Shown: in pieces, positions 1-5,288 of the stretch
How the letters are laid out: each line of letters starts with the position of its first letter
How positions within the stretch are numbered: the first letter of the stretch is position 1
DNA from: Gemmatimonadota bacterium
GTDB taxonomy: Bacteria; Gemmatimonadota; Gemmatimonadetes; Gemmatimonadales; Gemmatimonadaceae
Direction of reading: 5' to 3'
NCBI GenBank assembly: GCA_016794735.1
Contig: JAEUJK010000719.1
Span: forward strand, 1-5,288
DNA length: 5,288 nt
The notes under the pieces: generated by a model
Told to the model about the DNA's origin: nothing
What the model saw: the letters and a program-made list of their open reading frames with translations, nothing else
Database searches by the model: none
Made by a program: the position numbers and the translations under genes

Positions 1-294
1 CATGGGGCCGTCGGACGCACCGAAGTCCACCGTGCCCTCGGACAACTGCTTGATGCCGGCGCCGGATCCCACGGAGCCGTAGTTGATCTTGACCCCGGTC
101 TGCTCCGCGTAGTTGGAGAACCACTTGAGGTAGATCGGGTAAGGGAAGGTCGCGCCCGCACCGTTGAGGTCGATCGAGGTGGAGGACGCGGTCACCGCGG
201 CCGTGTCGGCCGGGGACTTTTCGCCGCCACCACAGGCGACGAGGATGGCGAGCGAAGCAGCAACGGGGAGCGCGGCAGCGAACCGTGCGTTCAC
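1..294 (-). CDS. pstS: PstS phosphate-binding lipoprotein, N-terminal 98 codons (cut by window edge)
   Basis: Periplasmic substrate-binding protein of the high-affinity Pst phosphate ABC transporter. The start is GTG at 294, with a good ribosome binding site (GGAGAA) six bases upstream. Residues 1-20 form a lipoprotein signal ending in ILVA before Cys21, so the mature protein should be membrane-anchored, unlike the soluble E. coli PstS. The mature part aligns closely with the E. coli N-terminus: GAGATFP (residues 45-51), the VGSGAG loop (75-80) and VDFGASDGP (89-97). By that alignment Thr49, Phe50, Ser77 and Asp95 correspond to the E. coli phosphate ligands Thr10, Phe11, Ser38 and Asp56, all conserved. 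The remaining roughly 220-250 residues lie beyond the window; pstC, pstA and pstB may follow there, but this is not visible. It is the only gene here whose substrate can be read directly from sequence, and it anchors the phosphate interpretation of its neighbours. It has its own leader with candidate Pho-box-like repeats. Confidence 0.94.
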   Translation of the reverse strand, partial: MNARFAAALPVAASLAILVACGGGEKSPADTAAVTASSTSIDLNGAGATFPYPIYLKWFSNYAEQTGVKINYGSVGSGAGIKQLSEGTVDFGASDGPM

Positions 295-300
295 GAGTGA

Positions 301-306
301 TTCTCC
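301..306 (-). promoter_or_regulatory. Ribosome binding site of pstS
   Basis: GGAGAA read on the minus strand, separated by six bases from the GTG at 294. It decides the non-ATG start, which also places the lipoprotein signal correctly. Confidence 0.8.
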
Positions 307-347
307 GGATGGGTGATGGTGCGCCCTGAAGATCGCCGACCGGGGGT

Positions 348-353
348 GTTACA
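348..353 (-). promoter_or_regulatory. Candidate -10 element of the pstS promoter
   Basis: TGTAAC on the minus strand matches TATAAT at four of six positions and begins 10 bases after the last 11-bp repeat unit (364-374). In PhoB-activated promoters the Pho box replaces the -35 element and the -10 lies about this far downstream, so the spacing fits. Transcription would then start near 341, giving a leader of roughly 47 nt. The element also lies within an 8-bp inverted repeat (348-355 with 365-372), so it could instead be part of an operator. Confidence 0.4.
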
Positions 354-363
354 CAGATCGGCG

Positions 364-385
364 GTGTGTAACGGCATCGTCACAG
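364..385 (-). promoter_or_regulatory. Two tandem 11-bp Pho-box-like units upstream of pstS
   Basis: On the coding strand the units are CTGTGACGATG (385-375) and CCGTTACACAC (374-364). The first seven bases of the first unit match the E. coli PhoB half-site CTGTCAT at five positions, and the spacing is exactly 11 bp as in known Pho boxes. The second unit matches CCGTTGCACTT in the TBDR leader at eight of eleven positions. The array ends 69 bases before the pstS start. The function is inferred from geometry and from the downstream gene. Confidence 0.55.
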
Positions 386-401
386 ATGGCCGGGACGCAA
401 T

Positions 402-429
402 GGGCCGCCGCCAGGGATGGCGGCGGCCC
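402..429 (-). terminator. Strong hairpin between the lipoprotein gene and pstS
   Basis: This is a perfect 11-bp inverted repeat (402-412 with 419-429), all G-C, with a six-base loop. It starts 21 bases after the TAA stop of the lipoprotein gene. No U-tract follows on the minus strand (the next bases are ATTGCG), so it is not a canonical intrinsic terminator. It could act as a factor-dependent terminator or a 3' end stabiliser, and it separates the lipoprotein gene from the putative pstS promoter. Confidence 0.5.
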
Positions 430-450
430 GTCGTGCGTTCGGGGAGGTGC

Positions 451-2184
451 TTACTTCTGGGCGTAGGTCGTCCAGCCCTGCCACCACTTGGCACCACCAG
501 GTGCCGCGGCACCGAGGTACGCCGTGCCGGCTACCGCGGTGCCGGCGGCGGTGGAGAGCTTCCCGGTGAAGGCGTTCAGGCCACCCGTGGCCAGGGCTGA
601 GCCCGCCGCCGGGGTCCAGTCGAAGGCACTCACCGGCGTGGCATCGGTGATGGTCGCCGGGAAGGCCGTGAAGAGGGCGGCCGTGGTGCTGGCCGAGGCC
701 ACAAGCGCGTTGGTCGGCAGGTCAAAGCTGAACCGACCGGTACCCGCCTCGAAGTTCGTCGAGGACTGCACGATCGAGACGTTGCGAAGGGCGAGGTCGG
801 CGGTGGCGAGGTCCGGGGTGACGGTGGCGCCCGCGCGATTGAACGTGGCCTGGTCGCGCACGGAAACCGCGGCGCGCGGCCACTTCGCGAGCAGGCCGTT
901 CACGTAGTAGCCGCCGGTGCCGCGACGCAGGACCATCCCGATGCCGCCCGAGCTGCCGGAGCCTGCGTTGATGTCCCCCGTGCCGATGAGGGTGAAGTTC
1001 GCGACCACCGGCGTGGTCATCGGGTTGGAATCGAATCCGTTCACGCAGCCGGCGCCGTCGCAGCCGTCATTCTCGATGCCCTGCGGATCGGACGCGACAT
1101 TCTGGCCCGGCAGCGGGTTGATGTTCACGGTTGCCGTCTGCATGCCAAGCACGAATTGCAGGCGACCGCGGAACCCCTCGGACATGTCGAAGTGGTCGTC
1201 CCCCGTTTCGTAGGAGACGAGGTGGGTGGCGGTCACCGTGCCGCCGAACCACTCGAAGGCGTCGTCGAGTCCGTAGAGGGCCTGCAGGTACGAGAGTCGC
1301 GTCCCGCTGCCGACGGCGGCGAAGGTGAACGAGTTGAGTTCCTGGTTGGCGCGAGGCGCAAAGCCGGCAAATTCCACCCGCACGTAACGCAGCTCCCCGC
1401 TGTCGTCGGCGTCATTCGTGCCGCCGCCGTAGGTGAGCGTGTAGTTCTTTCCGCTTTGGACGGTGGTGCCATCGGTGCCGGTGCCTTCCACCTCGGGGTT
1501 CGCGCCCGTCTTGTTGGTGGTGGCGTTGCCGATGATGATCAGGCCGCCCCAGTCACCGGCACGCCGCTGGCCGACGGCCTTGGACGAGGTCATCACGATC
1601 GGCGCATCCGCGCGCCCGACGGCCAGGATCTTCGCGCCGCGCAGGATGAACAGGGCGGACTGCTCATTGCCCTTGATGATGGTGCCCGGCTGGATGGTGA
1701 GCGTCGCACCAGAGGTGACGTGGATGAAGCCCGCCAGGGTGTAGGCGGTGTCGGCGTACCAGGTCGTGTTGGTCGTGATGTCGCCCGTGATGGTCTTGGT
1801 GAAGGCACCGAACGCCAGGGTCGACGTGGAGGTCTCGCCGGATGGGGCGCTGGAGAGCCCGCTCTTCACGGCGAGCACGCGATACCGATACAGCGTCTGC
1901 GGCTTGAGCCCGGTGTCGTCATAGGTCACCGTGCCGGCCGTGAGCGGGGCGGTCACGGTGCCAGCAAGGGCGAACGCCCCCGCCGCCCCTTCCGCACGCT
2001 CGATGGTGTACGAGGCGATGCCGGAGGCACTCGGGAAGGTGACGCGAATGGTGGTGGATCCGGTGGCACTGACCTGCACGCCGAGAGGAGCGGCCGGGGC
2101 GACGGGTCCACTGGGGTCGTCGCTGCCGCACGCGGCGCTGAGGACGGCAAGGGTGAGGAGCGGGATCAATCGGGTGATACGCAT
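451..2184 (-). CDS. Fibronectin type III lipoprotein with beta-rich domain, partner of the TBDR (function unproven)
   Basis: A 577-aa predicted lipoprotein. Residues 1-18 are a signal peptide with lipobox LSAA before Cys19. The mature N-terminus, CGSDDP, has an acidic patch that recalls surface-export signals of Bacteroidota lipoproteins. Residues about 30-122 look like one fibronectin type III domain (strands around TTIRVTF, ASYTIERA and LYRYRVLAV). Residues about 125-577 form a glycine- and threonine-rich, probably all-beta region with repeated turn motifs such as QPGTIIKG (165-172), DWGGLIIIGN (211-220), DDAFEWFGG (307-315), GDDHFDMSEGF (328-338) and GIENDG (369-374). It ends in an aromatic stretch, WWQGWTTYAQK. 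Cys375 and Cys380 could form a disulfide. From memory, such proteins recur beside TonB-dependent receptors, where they are annotated as hypothetical or under misleading names. No catalytic motif is evident. It lies between a TBDR and pstS, so a surface role in capturing a phosphate-containing ligand is an inference. No Shine-Dalgarno sequence precedes the ATG; the start is chosen because it gives an intact lipoprotein signal. Confidence 0.88.
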   Translation of the reverse strand: MRITRLIPLLTLAVLSAACGSDDPSGPVAPAAPLGVQVSATGSTTIRVTFPSASGIASYTIERAEGAAGAFALAGTVTAPLTAGTVTYDDTGLKPQTLYRYRVLAVKSGLSSAPSGETSTSTLAFGAFTKTITGDITTNTTWYADTAYTLAGFIHVTSGATLTIQPGTIIKGNEQSALFILRGAKILAVGRADAPIVMTSSKAVGQRRAGDWGGLIIIGNATTNKTGANPEVEGTGTDGTTVQSGKNYTLTYGGGTNDADDSGELRYVRVEFAGFAPRANQELNSFTFAAVGSGTRLSYLQALYGLDDAFEWFGGTVTATHLVSYETGDDHFDMSEGFRGRLQFVLGMQTATVNINPLPGQNVASDPQGIENDGCDGAGCVNGFDSNPMTTPVVANFTLIGTGDINAGSGSSGGIGMVLRRGTGGYYVNGLLAKWPRAAVSVRDQATFNRAGATVTPDLATADLALRNVSIVQSSTNFEAGTGRFSFDLPTNALVASASTTAALFTAFPATITDATPVSAFDWTPAAGSALATGGLNAFTGKLSTAAGTAVAGTAYLGAAAPGGAKWWQGWTTYAQK

Positions 2185-2215
2185 GGGGCAGGCACCGGTA
2201 ATGGGCGATGGGGCC

Positions 2216-2253
2216 GGGAAAGAAGAGCGGCCGGTCCCGTGGGGGCCGGCCGC
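2216..2253 (-). terminator. Intrinsic terminator or attenuator between the TBDR and lipoprotein genes
   Basis: An 8-bp perfect G-C stem (2246-2253 with 2227-2234) has an 11-base loop that can add three more G-C pairs past one mismatch. On the minus strand it is followed directly by TCTTCTTTCCC, a pyrimidine and U-rich run. It begins 67 bases after the TBDR stop and ends 31 bases before the lipoprotein start codon. It would end or reduce read-through from the TBDR. A transcript starting from the repeats at 2280-2312 would also have to pass it, so it may attenuate. Confidence 0.6.
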
Positions 2254-2279
2254 CGAAAGAAGCCAAAGCGAGAAAACAG

Positions 2280-2312
2280 GACGGTGTCGGACCGGTCACG
2301 AACCGGTCACGA
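2280..2312 (-). promoter_or_regulatory. Three tandem 11-bp Pho-box-like units upstream of the lipoprotein gene
   Basis: On the coding strand TCGTGACCGGT occurs twice in perfect tandem (2312-2302 and 2301-2291). A degenerate unit, CCGACACCGTC (2290-2280), follows in register, and possibly a weak fourth, CTGTTTTCTCG (2279-2269). The first unit starts eight bases after the TBDR stop codon. TCGTGACCGGT matches CCGTGACACGT in the TBDR leader at eight of eleven positions. No convincing -10 element follows, which weakens a promoter call. The exact tandem duplication is directly visible. Confidence 0.5.
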
Positions 2313-2320
2313 CGCACGCG

Positions 2321-5107
2321 TCACGGGCGCCACTGCAGCCCCAGCTGGAAGACACGTCCCTGGCGATACGACTCGCGGGTCACCGTGCCCTGCTGCATGT
2401 CGAACGGGGCGTCGAGCAGGTTGCGCGCGTCCACGCGGGCCTGCACGCCGCGCAGCAACGGGAAGCGAAGGGAGAGGTCCACGAGGTTCCGCGGCATGAT
2501 GACGATGTCGGGCAGCGGCTGGTCGCCGGCGGCGTCGATGCGTTCGCCCGTCCGGTTGAAGAGCGCGGTGGCGCTGGTGGCCCCCGAGGTCGAGGTCCAG
2601 GTGAGCCCGGTGTTGAGGACGTACGGCGCCTGGCCCACCATCGCCCGGTCCGCGTTGGTGGCGGCGAGCTGTTGGGCCCCCAGGCGGATGTTGCTCGTCA
2701 TCAGGGTGAGGTTGGAGAACGCCACCAGGGAACGAAACGCGTCGCCGAAGATGCCGAGCTGCTTGCGGGCTTCCAGCTCCACGCCGTAGTTGGTCGCCGC
2801 ATCGGCGTTGACGTAGACGATGGTGCGGTTCGCCGAGTTGCCGGCGCGGTAGGCCCGTTCGATGGGGTCGTCGAAGCGCTTGCCGAACACGCCGATGCTG
2901 AAGGCCTCGGCCTCCGTCGGGTACCATTCCCACCGCACGTCCCCGTTGACAATGCGCGTGCGCTGGAGGTCCGGGTTGCCCTGCACGTCATCGGCGTTGA
3001 GCACGTCGCGCGTGGCGACGGGGGACAACTCGCGGTACTCCGGGCGCGCCAGCGTCTGGGACACCGACACGCGGATCGTCTGGAAGTCCGAGAGACGGAT
3101 GTTGAACGCGGCCGACGGGAGGAGGTCGTTCCAGCGGTTGTTCACGGTGACCGGGGCACCGAGCGTCGACCGGGCATTCAGCGTGACCTCGTCGGACTCG
3201 AAGCGGGCACCGCCGATGAAGCGCACGCGGTCGCTCAACCCAAACTCGATCATGCCGAATCCCGCCGCGAGCCCGTCGCGGGCGCTGTAGTTGCCGCCCT
3301 GGCTCAGGGCCACCACTTCCCAGAAGTTGCTCCGGTCGCCGAACCTGCCGTCGAAGATCTGCTCGGGGAGCAGGGCGCGTTCGGACTGCGTGGCGCGCGG
3401 CGCGCTCACGCTGAACGAGAAGGTGCCGGCGTCGCGCTCCGTGCTGCGATACAGGCCGCCGACCTTCACGCTGTGTTGGCGCCCGCCGGTGCTGAACGAG
3501 TACTGGTAGCTGCCCCGCGCCTCGCGCGAGGACTCGCTGAGGTTGCCGAAGGTGCGCACGGCCCCGCCGTTGCCCGTGCTGAACCAGCGCAGCGTCTCAC
3601 CACCACTCGTGCCCGGCTCGATGATGGAGATGAACTCCGCGCGATCCGGCTCGTCGCGCGTGACGGCCGACGAGGTGAGCGCCCACTCGGCGCGATGTTT
3701 CTCTCCGAACTGGTGCTCGGCGGCCAGCTGGTTCGAGCGAATGGAGCGCTCGACGTACTGGTTCTTCTCGATCTGCACGTCGACGCCATCCGACTCGAAC
3801 TGGCCGCGCTCGCGGCGCGCCTCGTTGTCGGCCGTGCGGTTGAAGGTGTTGTTGAGCGAGAGACGGGTGTGGCCCCCGAGGAGCGTGCTGAAGTTCGCGA
3901 TGCCACCCCAGAGGATCCCCTGGTTCCCCGTCTCACCGGTGAACTTGTTGAACTCGATTGTCTCGCCGGGTCGTGATCCCCGGTTGGCGAGCGCGCGCGT
4001 CTGGTTGCTCCGCACGTCCTGCGTGGTCGAGTAGGTGCCAGAGACCAGGTATCCAATCCGCTGGCCGAAGACCGGGTCGTTGCCGCCGATGGAGAGCGTG
4101 GTGGATGCGTTCGGGAGGCCGCCGGCCAGTTCGGTGCTCCACGCGTTCCGCATCGACTGCACGAGCGCCCGCTTGTCGCCGTCATTGAGCGAGGGGAATC
4201 CGAGGTCGCTGTAGGCCTTGAGCAGCGTTGGGATGTTCCGGCTGGAGGAGACCAGGGCGAGTTGCTCTCCACCCACGGAGAACGCACGCCGGACGTCGCC
4301 GCCGAAGGCCGATCCGTTGGCGCCCATCGTGGCCGAGACGGTCACGCTGCGGCGCGCGGGGAATTCGCGGGTCTTGATGTCTACCTGTGCCCCCGAGAAG
4401 TCACCCTGCTGGTCCGGGGTGAAGGTCTTCTGGGTCGTGATGGTCTGCAGGAGTCCGGCGGGGAAGAGATCGAGCGGGACGATGCGCTTCTCGGGCTCTG
4501 GGCTGGGGATCCGCGTGCCGTTGAGCTGCGCGGTGGTGTAGCGCTCACCCAGGCCACGGACAAACACATACTTGCCGCCGGTGATCGTCACGCCGCTGAC
4601 GCGTTGCACGGCCTGCGCGGCATCCGAGTCCGGACTGCGCGAGATCTGCTCTGCCGTGATGGCGTTGACCACCCCGGTGGCAATGCGCTGCGCGTCCAGC
4701 GCCTCATTCACGGAGCCGCGTTCGGCGGACGCGGTGACCACCTGCGCACTCAGGGTGATGGTAGCCGCATCGAGGGTGACGTTCTGCTCGAGGGTCTTGC
4801 CGGCGTCGAGGAGGATGCCGGTGACGCTCTTCGGTTGGAAGCCGAGTCGTCGCAGCTGGATGGTGATCGGGCCCGCGGGCACGTTGACGAGCGTGTAGCG
4901 CCCGTCCACGCCCGATTGGGCGCCTAACGTGGTGCCGACGACCTGGATCCCGACATCGGGAAGGCCCTGGCCGCTGGCGGCATCGATCACGCGGCCAACG
5001 ATGCGGCCGGTATTCGGAGGGGCACCCTGCGCGCCGAGCGACGCGCTGAAGACGCCAAGGAGGAACGCTGAACGGCCGAGGAAGCGAATGGCCCGAAGGG
5101 ACGACAT
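2321..5107 (-). CDS. TonB-dependent outer membrane receptor with N-terminal carboxypeptidase-regulatory-like domain
   Basis: A complete 928-aa TBDR that should import a ligand across the outer membrane using TonB-ExbBD energy. ATG at 5107 is preferred over an in-frame GTG at 5119: it gives a clean signal peptide (residues 1 to about 26, FLLGVFSASLGA) and has a weak GAGA purine run six bases upstream, while the GTG has none. Residues about 35-118 form a CarboxypepD_reg-like beta-sandwich (GRVIDAASGQGLPDV, GVDGRYTLVNVPAG). A VVTAS stretch at 123-127 could be the TonB box. The plug spans about 130-250 with signature stretches VRGLGERYTTAQLNG (183-197), SPEPEKRIVPLDLFPAGLL (202-220) and FTPDQQGDFSG (229-239). 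The rest is a beta barrel ending in FQLGLQWRP, an aromatic-terminated last strand. Size and order are typical of large TBDRs. No SusD gene follows; an FN3 lipoprotein takes that place. The substrate cannot be read from sequence. A phosphate ester, polyphosphate or phosphate-binding chelate is inferred from pstS two genes downstream. Confidence 0.95.
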   Translation of the reverse strand: MSSLRAIRFLGRSAFLLGVFSASLGAQGAPPNTGRIVGRVIDAASGQGLPDVGIQVVGTTLGAQSGVDGRYTLVNVPAGPITIQLRRLGFQPKSVTGILLDAGKTLEQNVTLDAATITLSAQVVTASAERGSVNEALDAQRIATGVVNAITAEQISRSPDSDAAQAVQRVSGVTITGGKYVFVRGLGERYTTAQLNGTRIPSPEPEKRIVPLDLFPAGLLQTITTQKTFTPDQQGDFSGAQVDIKTREFPARRSVTVSATMGANGSAFGGDVRRAFSVGGEQLALVSSSRNIPTLLKAYSDLGFPSLNDGDKRALVQSMRNAWSTELAGGLPNASTTLSIGGNDPVFGQRIGYLVSGTYSTTQDVRSNQTRALANRGSRPGETIEFNKFTGETGNQGILWGGIANFSTLLGGHTRLSLNNTFNRTADNEARRERGQFESDGVDVQIEKNQYVERSIRSNQLAAEHQFGEKHRAEWALTSSAVTRDEPDRAEFISIIEPGTSGGETLRWFSTGNGGAVRTFGNLSESSREARGSYQYSFSTGGRQHSVKVGGLYRSTERDAGTFSFSVSAPRATQSERALLPEQIFDGRFGDRSNFWEVVALSQGGNYSARDGLAAGFGMIEFGLSDRVRFIGGARFESDEVTLNARSTLGAPVTVNNRWNDLLPSAAFNIRLSDFQTIRVSVSQTLARPEYRELSPVATRDVLNADDVQGNPDLQRTRIVNGDVRWEWYPTEAEAFSIGVFGKRFDDPIERAYRAGNSANRTIVYVNADAATNYGVELEARKQLGIFGDAFRSLVAFSNLTLMTSNIRLGAQQLAATNADRAMVGQAPYVLNTGLTWTSTSGATSATALFNRTGERIDAAGDQPLPDIVIMPRNLVDLSLRFPLLRGVQARVDARNLLDAPFDMQQGTVTRESYRQGRVFQLGLQWRP

Positions 5108-5137
5108 GCAGGATCTCACGGTTGGGGCGGATAGCCG

Positions 5138-5147
5138 ACGCTAGCGT
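5138..5147. repeat. Perfect 10-bp palindrome in the TBDR leader
   Basis: ACGCTAGCGT reads the same on both strands and lies 30 bases upstream of the TBDR start codon. It could be a small operator or chance; nothing else marks it. Confidence 0.3.
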
Positions 5148-5182
5148 GCGCGGGTTACCGCAGCATCGTGACAATGCCGCAG

Positions 5183-5226
5183 CCGCGTCTCGGTCGTCCC
5201 ACGGAAGTGCAACGGACGTGTCACGG
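5183..5226 (-). promoter_or_regulatory. Four tandem 11-bp Pho-box-like units upstream of the TBDR
   Basis: Read on the coding strand, four consecutive 11-mers stay in register: CCGTGACACGT (5226-5216), CCGTTGCACTT (5215-5205), CCGTGGGACGA (5204-5194) and CCGAGACGCGG (5193-5183). CCG is fixed in all four, and C at position 7 is present in three. The array ends 75 bases before the TBDR start, similar to the 69 and 95 bases at the other two genes. An 11-bp direct-repeat period is typical of sites bound by PhoB/OmpR-family regulators. No clear -10 is visible downstream. Because CCG is common in GC-rich DNA, part of the register could be chance. Confidence 0.5.
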
Positions 5227-5236
5227 CCCGTTGCAC
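5207..5236. repeat. Nested inverted repeat in the TBDR leader, possible operator
   Basis: GTGCAACGG (5207-5215) and CCGTTGCAC (5228-5236) form a perfect 9-bp inverted repeat. Its 12-base spacer contains a second palindrome, CGTGTCACG (5217-5225), centred within half a base of the outer one. This looks like a dimeric regulator site or a hairpin. It overlaps the 11-bp direct-repeat array, so the two readings may describe one site or compete. Confidence 0.45.
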
Positions 5237-5248
5237 GATCCCCCGGTT

Positions 5249-5258
5249 GTGTCACGGC
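5249..5258. repeat. Second exact copy of GTGTCACGGC upstream of the TBDR
   Basis: The 10-mer at 5218-5227 recurs exactly here, 31 bp apart start to start, close to three helical turns. On the coding strand both copies contain the CCGTGAC core shared with the 11-bp units. This copy is two bases off the 11-bp register, so it would be an isolated extra half-site. Confidence 0.4.
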
Positions 5259-5262
5259 GTGG

Positions 5263-5279
5263 GGCGCCGGAAGGGCGCC
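5263..5279. repeat. Short GGCGCC hairpin near the right edge
   Basis: GGCGCC at 5263-5268 and 5274-5279 can pair across a five-base loop. No U-tract follows on either strand. It may belong to the end of a gene beyond the right edge. No coding signal is seen between 5108 and the window end. Confidence 0.25.
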
Positions 5280-5288
5280 GCAGGACGC

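Noticed and set aside
402..429. Calling the hairpin a definite rho-independent terminator
   Set aside because: The stem is strong, but no U-tract follows on the minus strand.
1156..2499. A 447-codon plus-strand open frame
   Set aside because: It is antisense to the lipoprotein gene, extremely Gly/Arg-rich, and spans the terminator region. No signal or domain supports it.
1931..3976. A 681-codon plus-strand open frame
   Set aside because: It lies antisense to the TBDR and lipoprotein genes, crosses their intergenic gap, and its translation is compositionally biased (Arg, Val, Ala, His, Glu) with no recognisable domain. Long antisense frames are expected in GC-rich coding DNA.
3466..4287. A 273-codon minus-strand frame inside the TBDR gene
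   Set aside because: It is an out-of-frame shadow of the TBDR, rich in Ser, Arg and Thr, while the TBDR frame is continuous with clear family motifs.
2321..5107. Calling the receptor SusC
   Set aside because: It shares the N-terminal regulatory-like domain with SusC proteins, but no SusD partner follows and the plug signature is that of the wider TBDR family. A glycan substrate is not supported.
5108..5119. An upstream GTG start for the TBDR, adding four residues
   Set aside because: No purine-rich ribosome site precedes it, and ATG at 5107 gives a cleaner signal peptide. It cannot be fully excluded.

Overview
The window is GC-rich DNA with coding on the minus strand only. It reads like a Gram-negative, outer-membrane-bearing bacterium. 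The alanine/threonine-rich lipoprotein signals and the large TonB-dependent receptor (TBDR) with an N-terminal carboxypeptidase-regulatory-like domain would suit a member of the Gemmatimonadota. That placement rests on protein style alone and is tentative.

Layout, in the direction of transcription (right to left): (1) 5108-5288, a leader with an array of 11-bp direct repeats and a nested dyad; (2) 2321-5107, a complete TBDR of 928 aa; (3) a 136-bp gap (2185-2320) with three to four 11-bp direct repeats followed by a terminator-like hairpin; (4) 451-2184, a 577-aa lipoprotein with one fibronectin type III domain and a beta-rich region; (5) a 156-bp gap (295-450) with a perfect 11-bp hairpin, two 11-bp repeats and a plausible -10; (6) 1-294, the first 98 codons of pstS, the periplasmic phosphate-binding protein of the Pst ABC transporter, running off the left edge.

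The likely logic is phosphate scavenging. The TBDR would bring a phosphate-containing ligand across the outer membrane, the lipoprotein may help capture it at the surface, and PstS would bind free phosphate in the periplasm and pass it to an inner-membrane transporter encoded beyond the left edge. PstS is solid from sequence; the phosphate role of the other two is inferred from neighbourhood.

The most notable observation is that all three gene leaders carry tandem 11-bp units on the coding strand that share a core close to YCGTGAC. An 11-bp direct-repeat period is the known geometry of PhoB/PhoP-type response-regulator sites. This suggests one phosphate-starvation regulon covering the three genes, with a Pho-box variant that differs from the E. 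coli CTGTCAT motif. No RNA genes, CRISPR arrays or mobile elements were seen.
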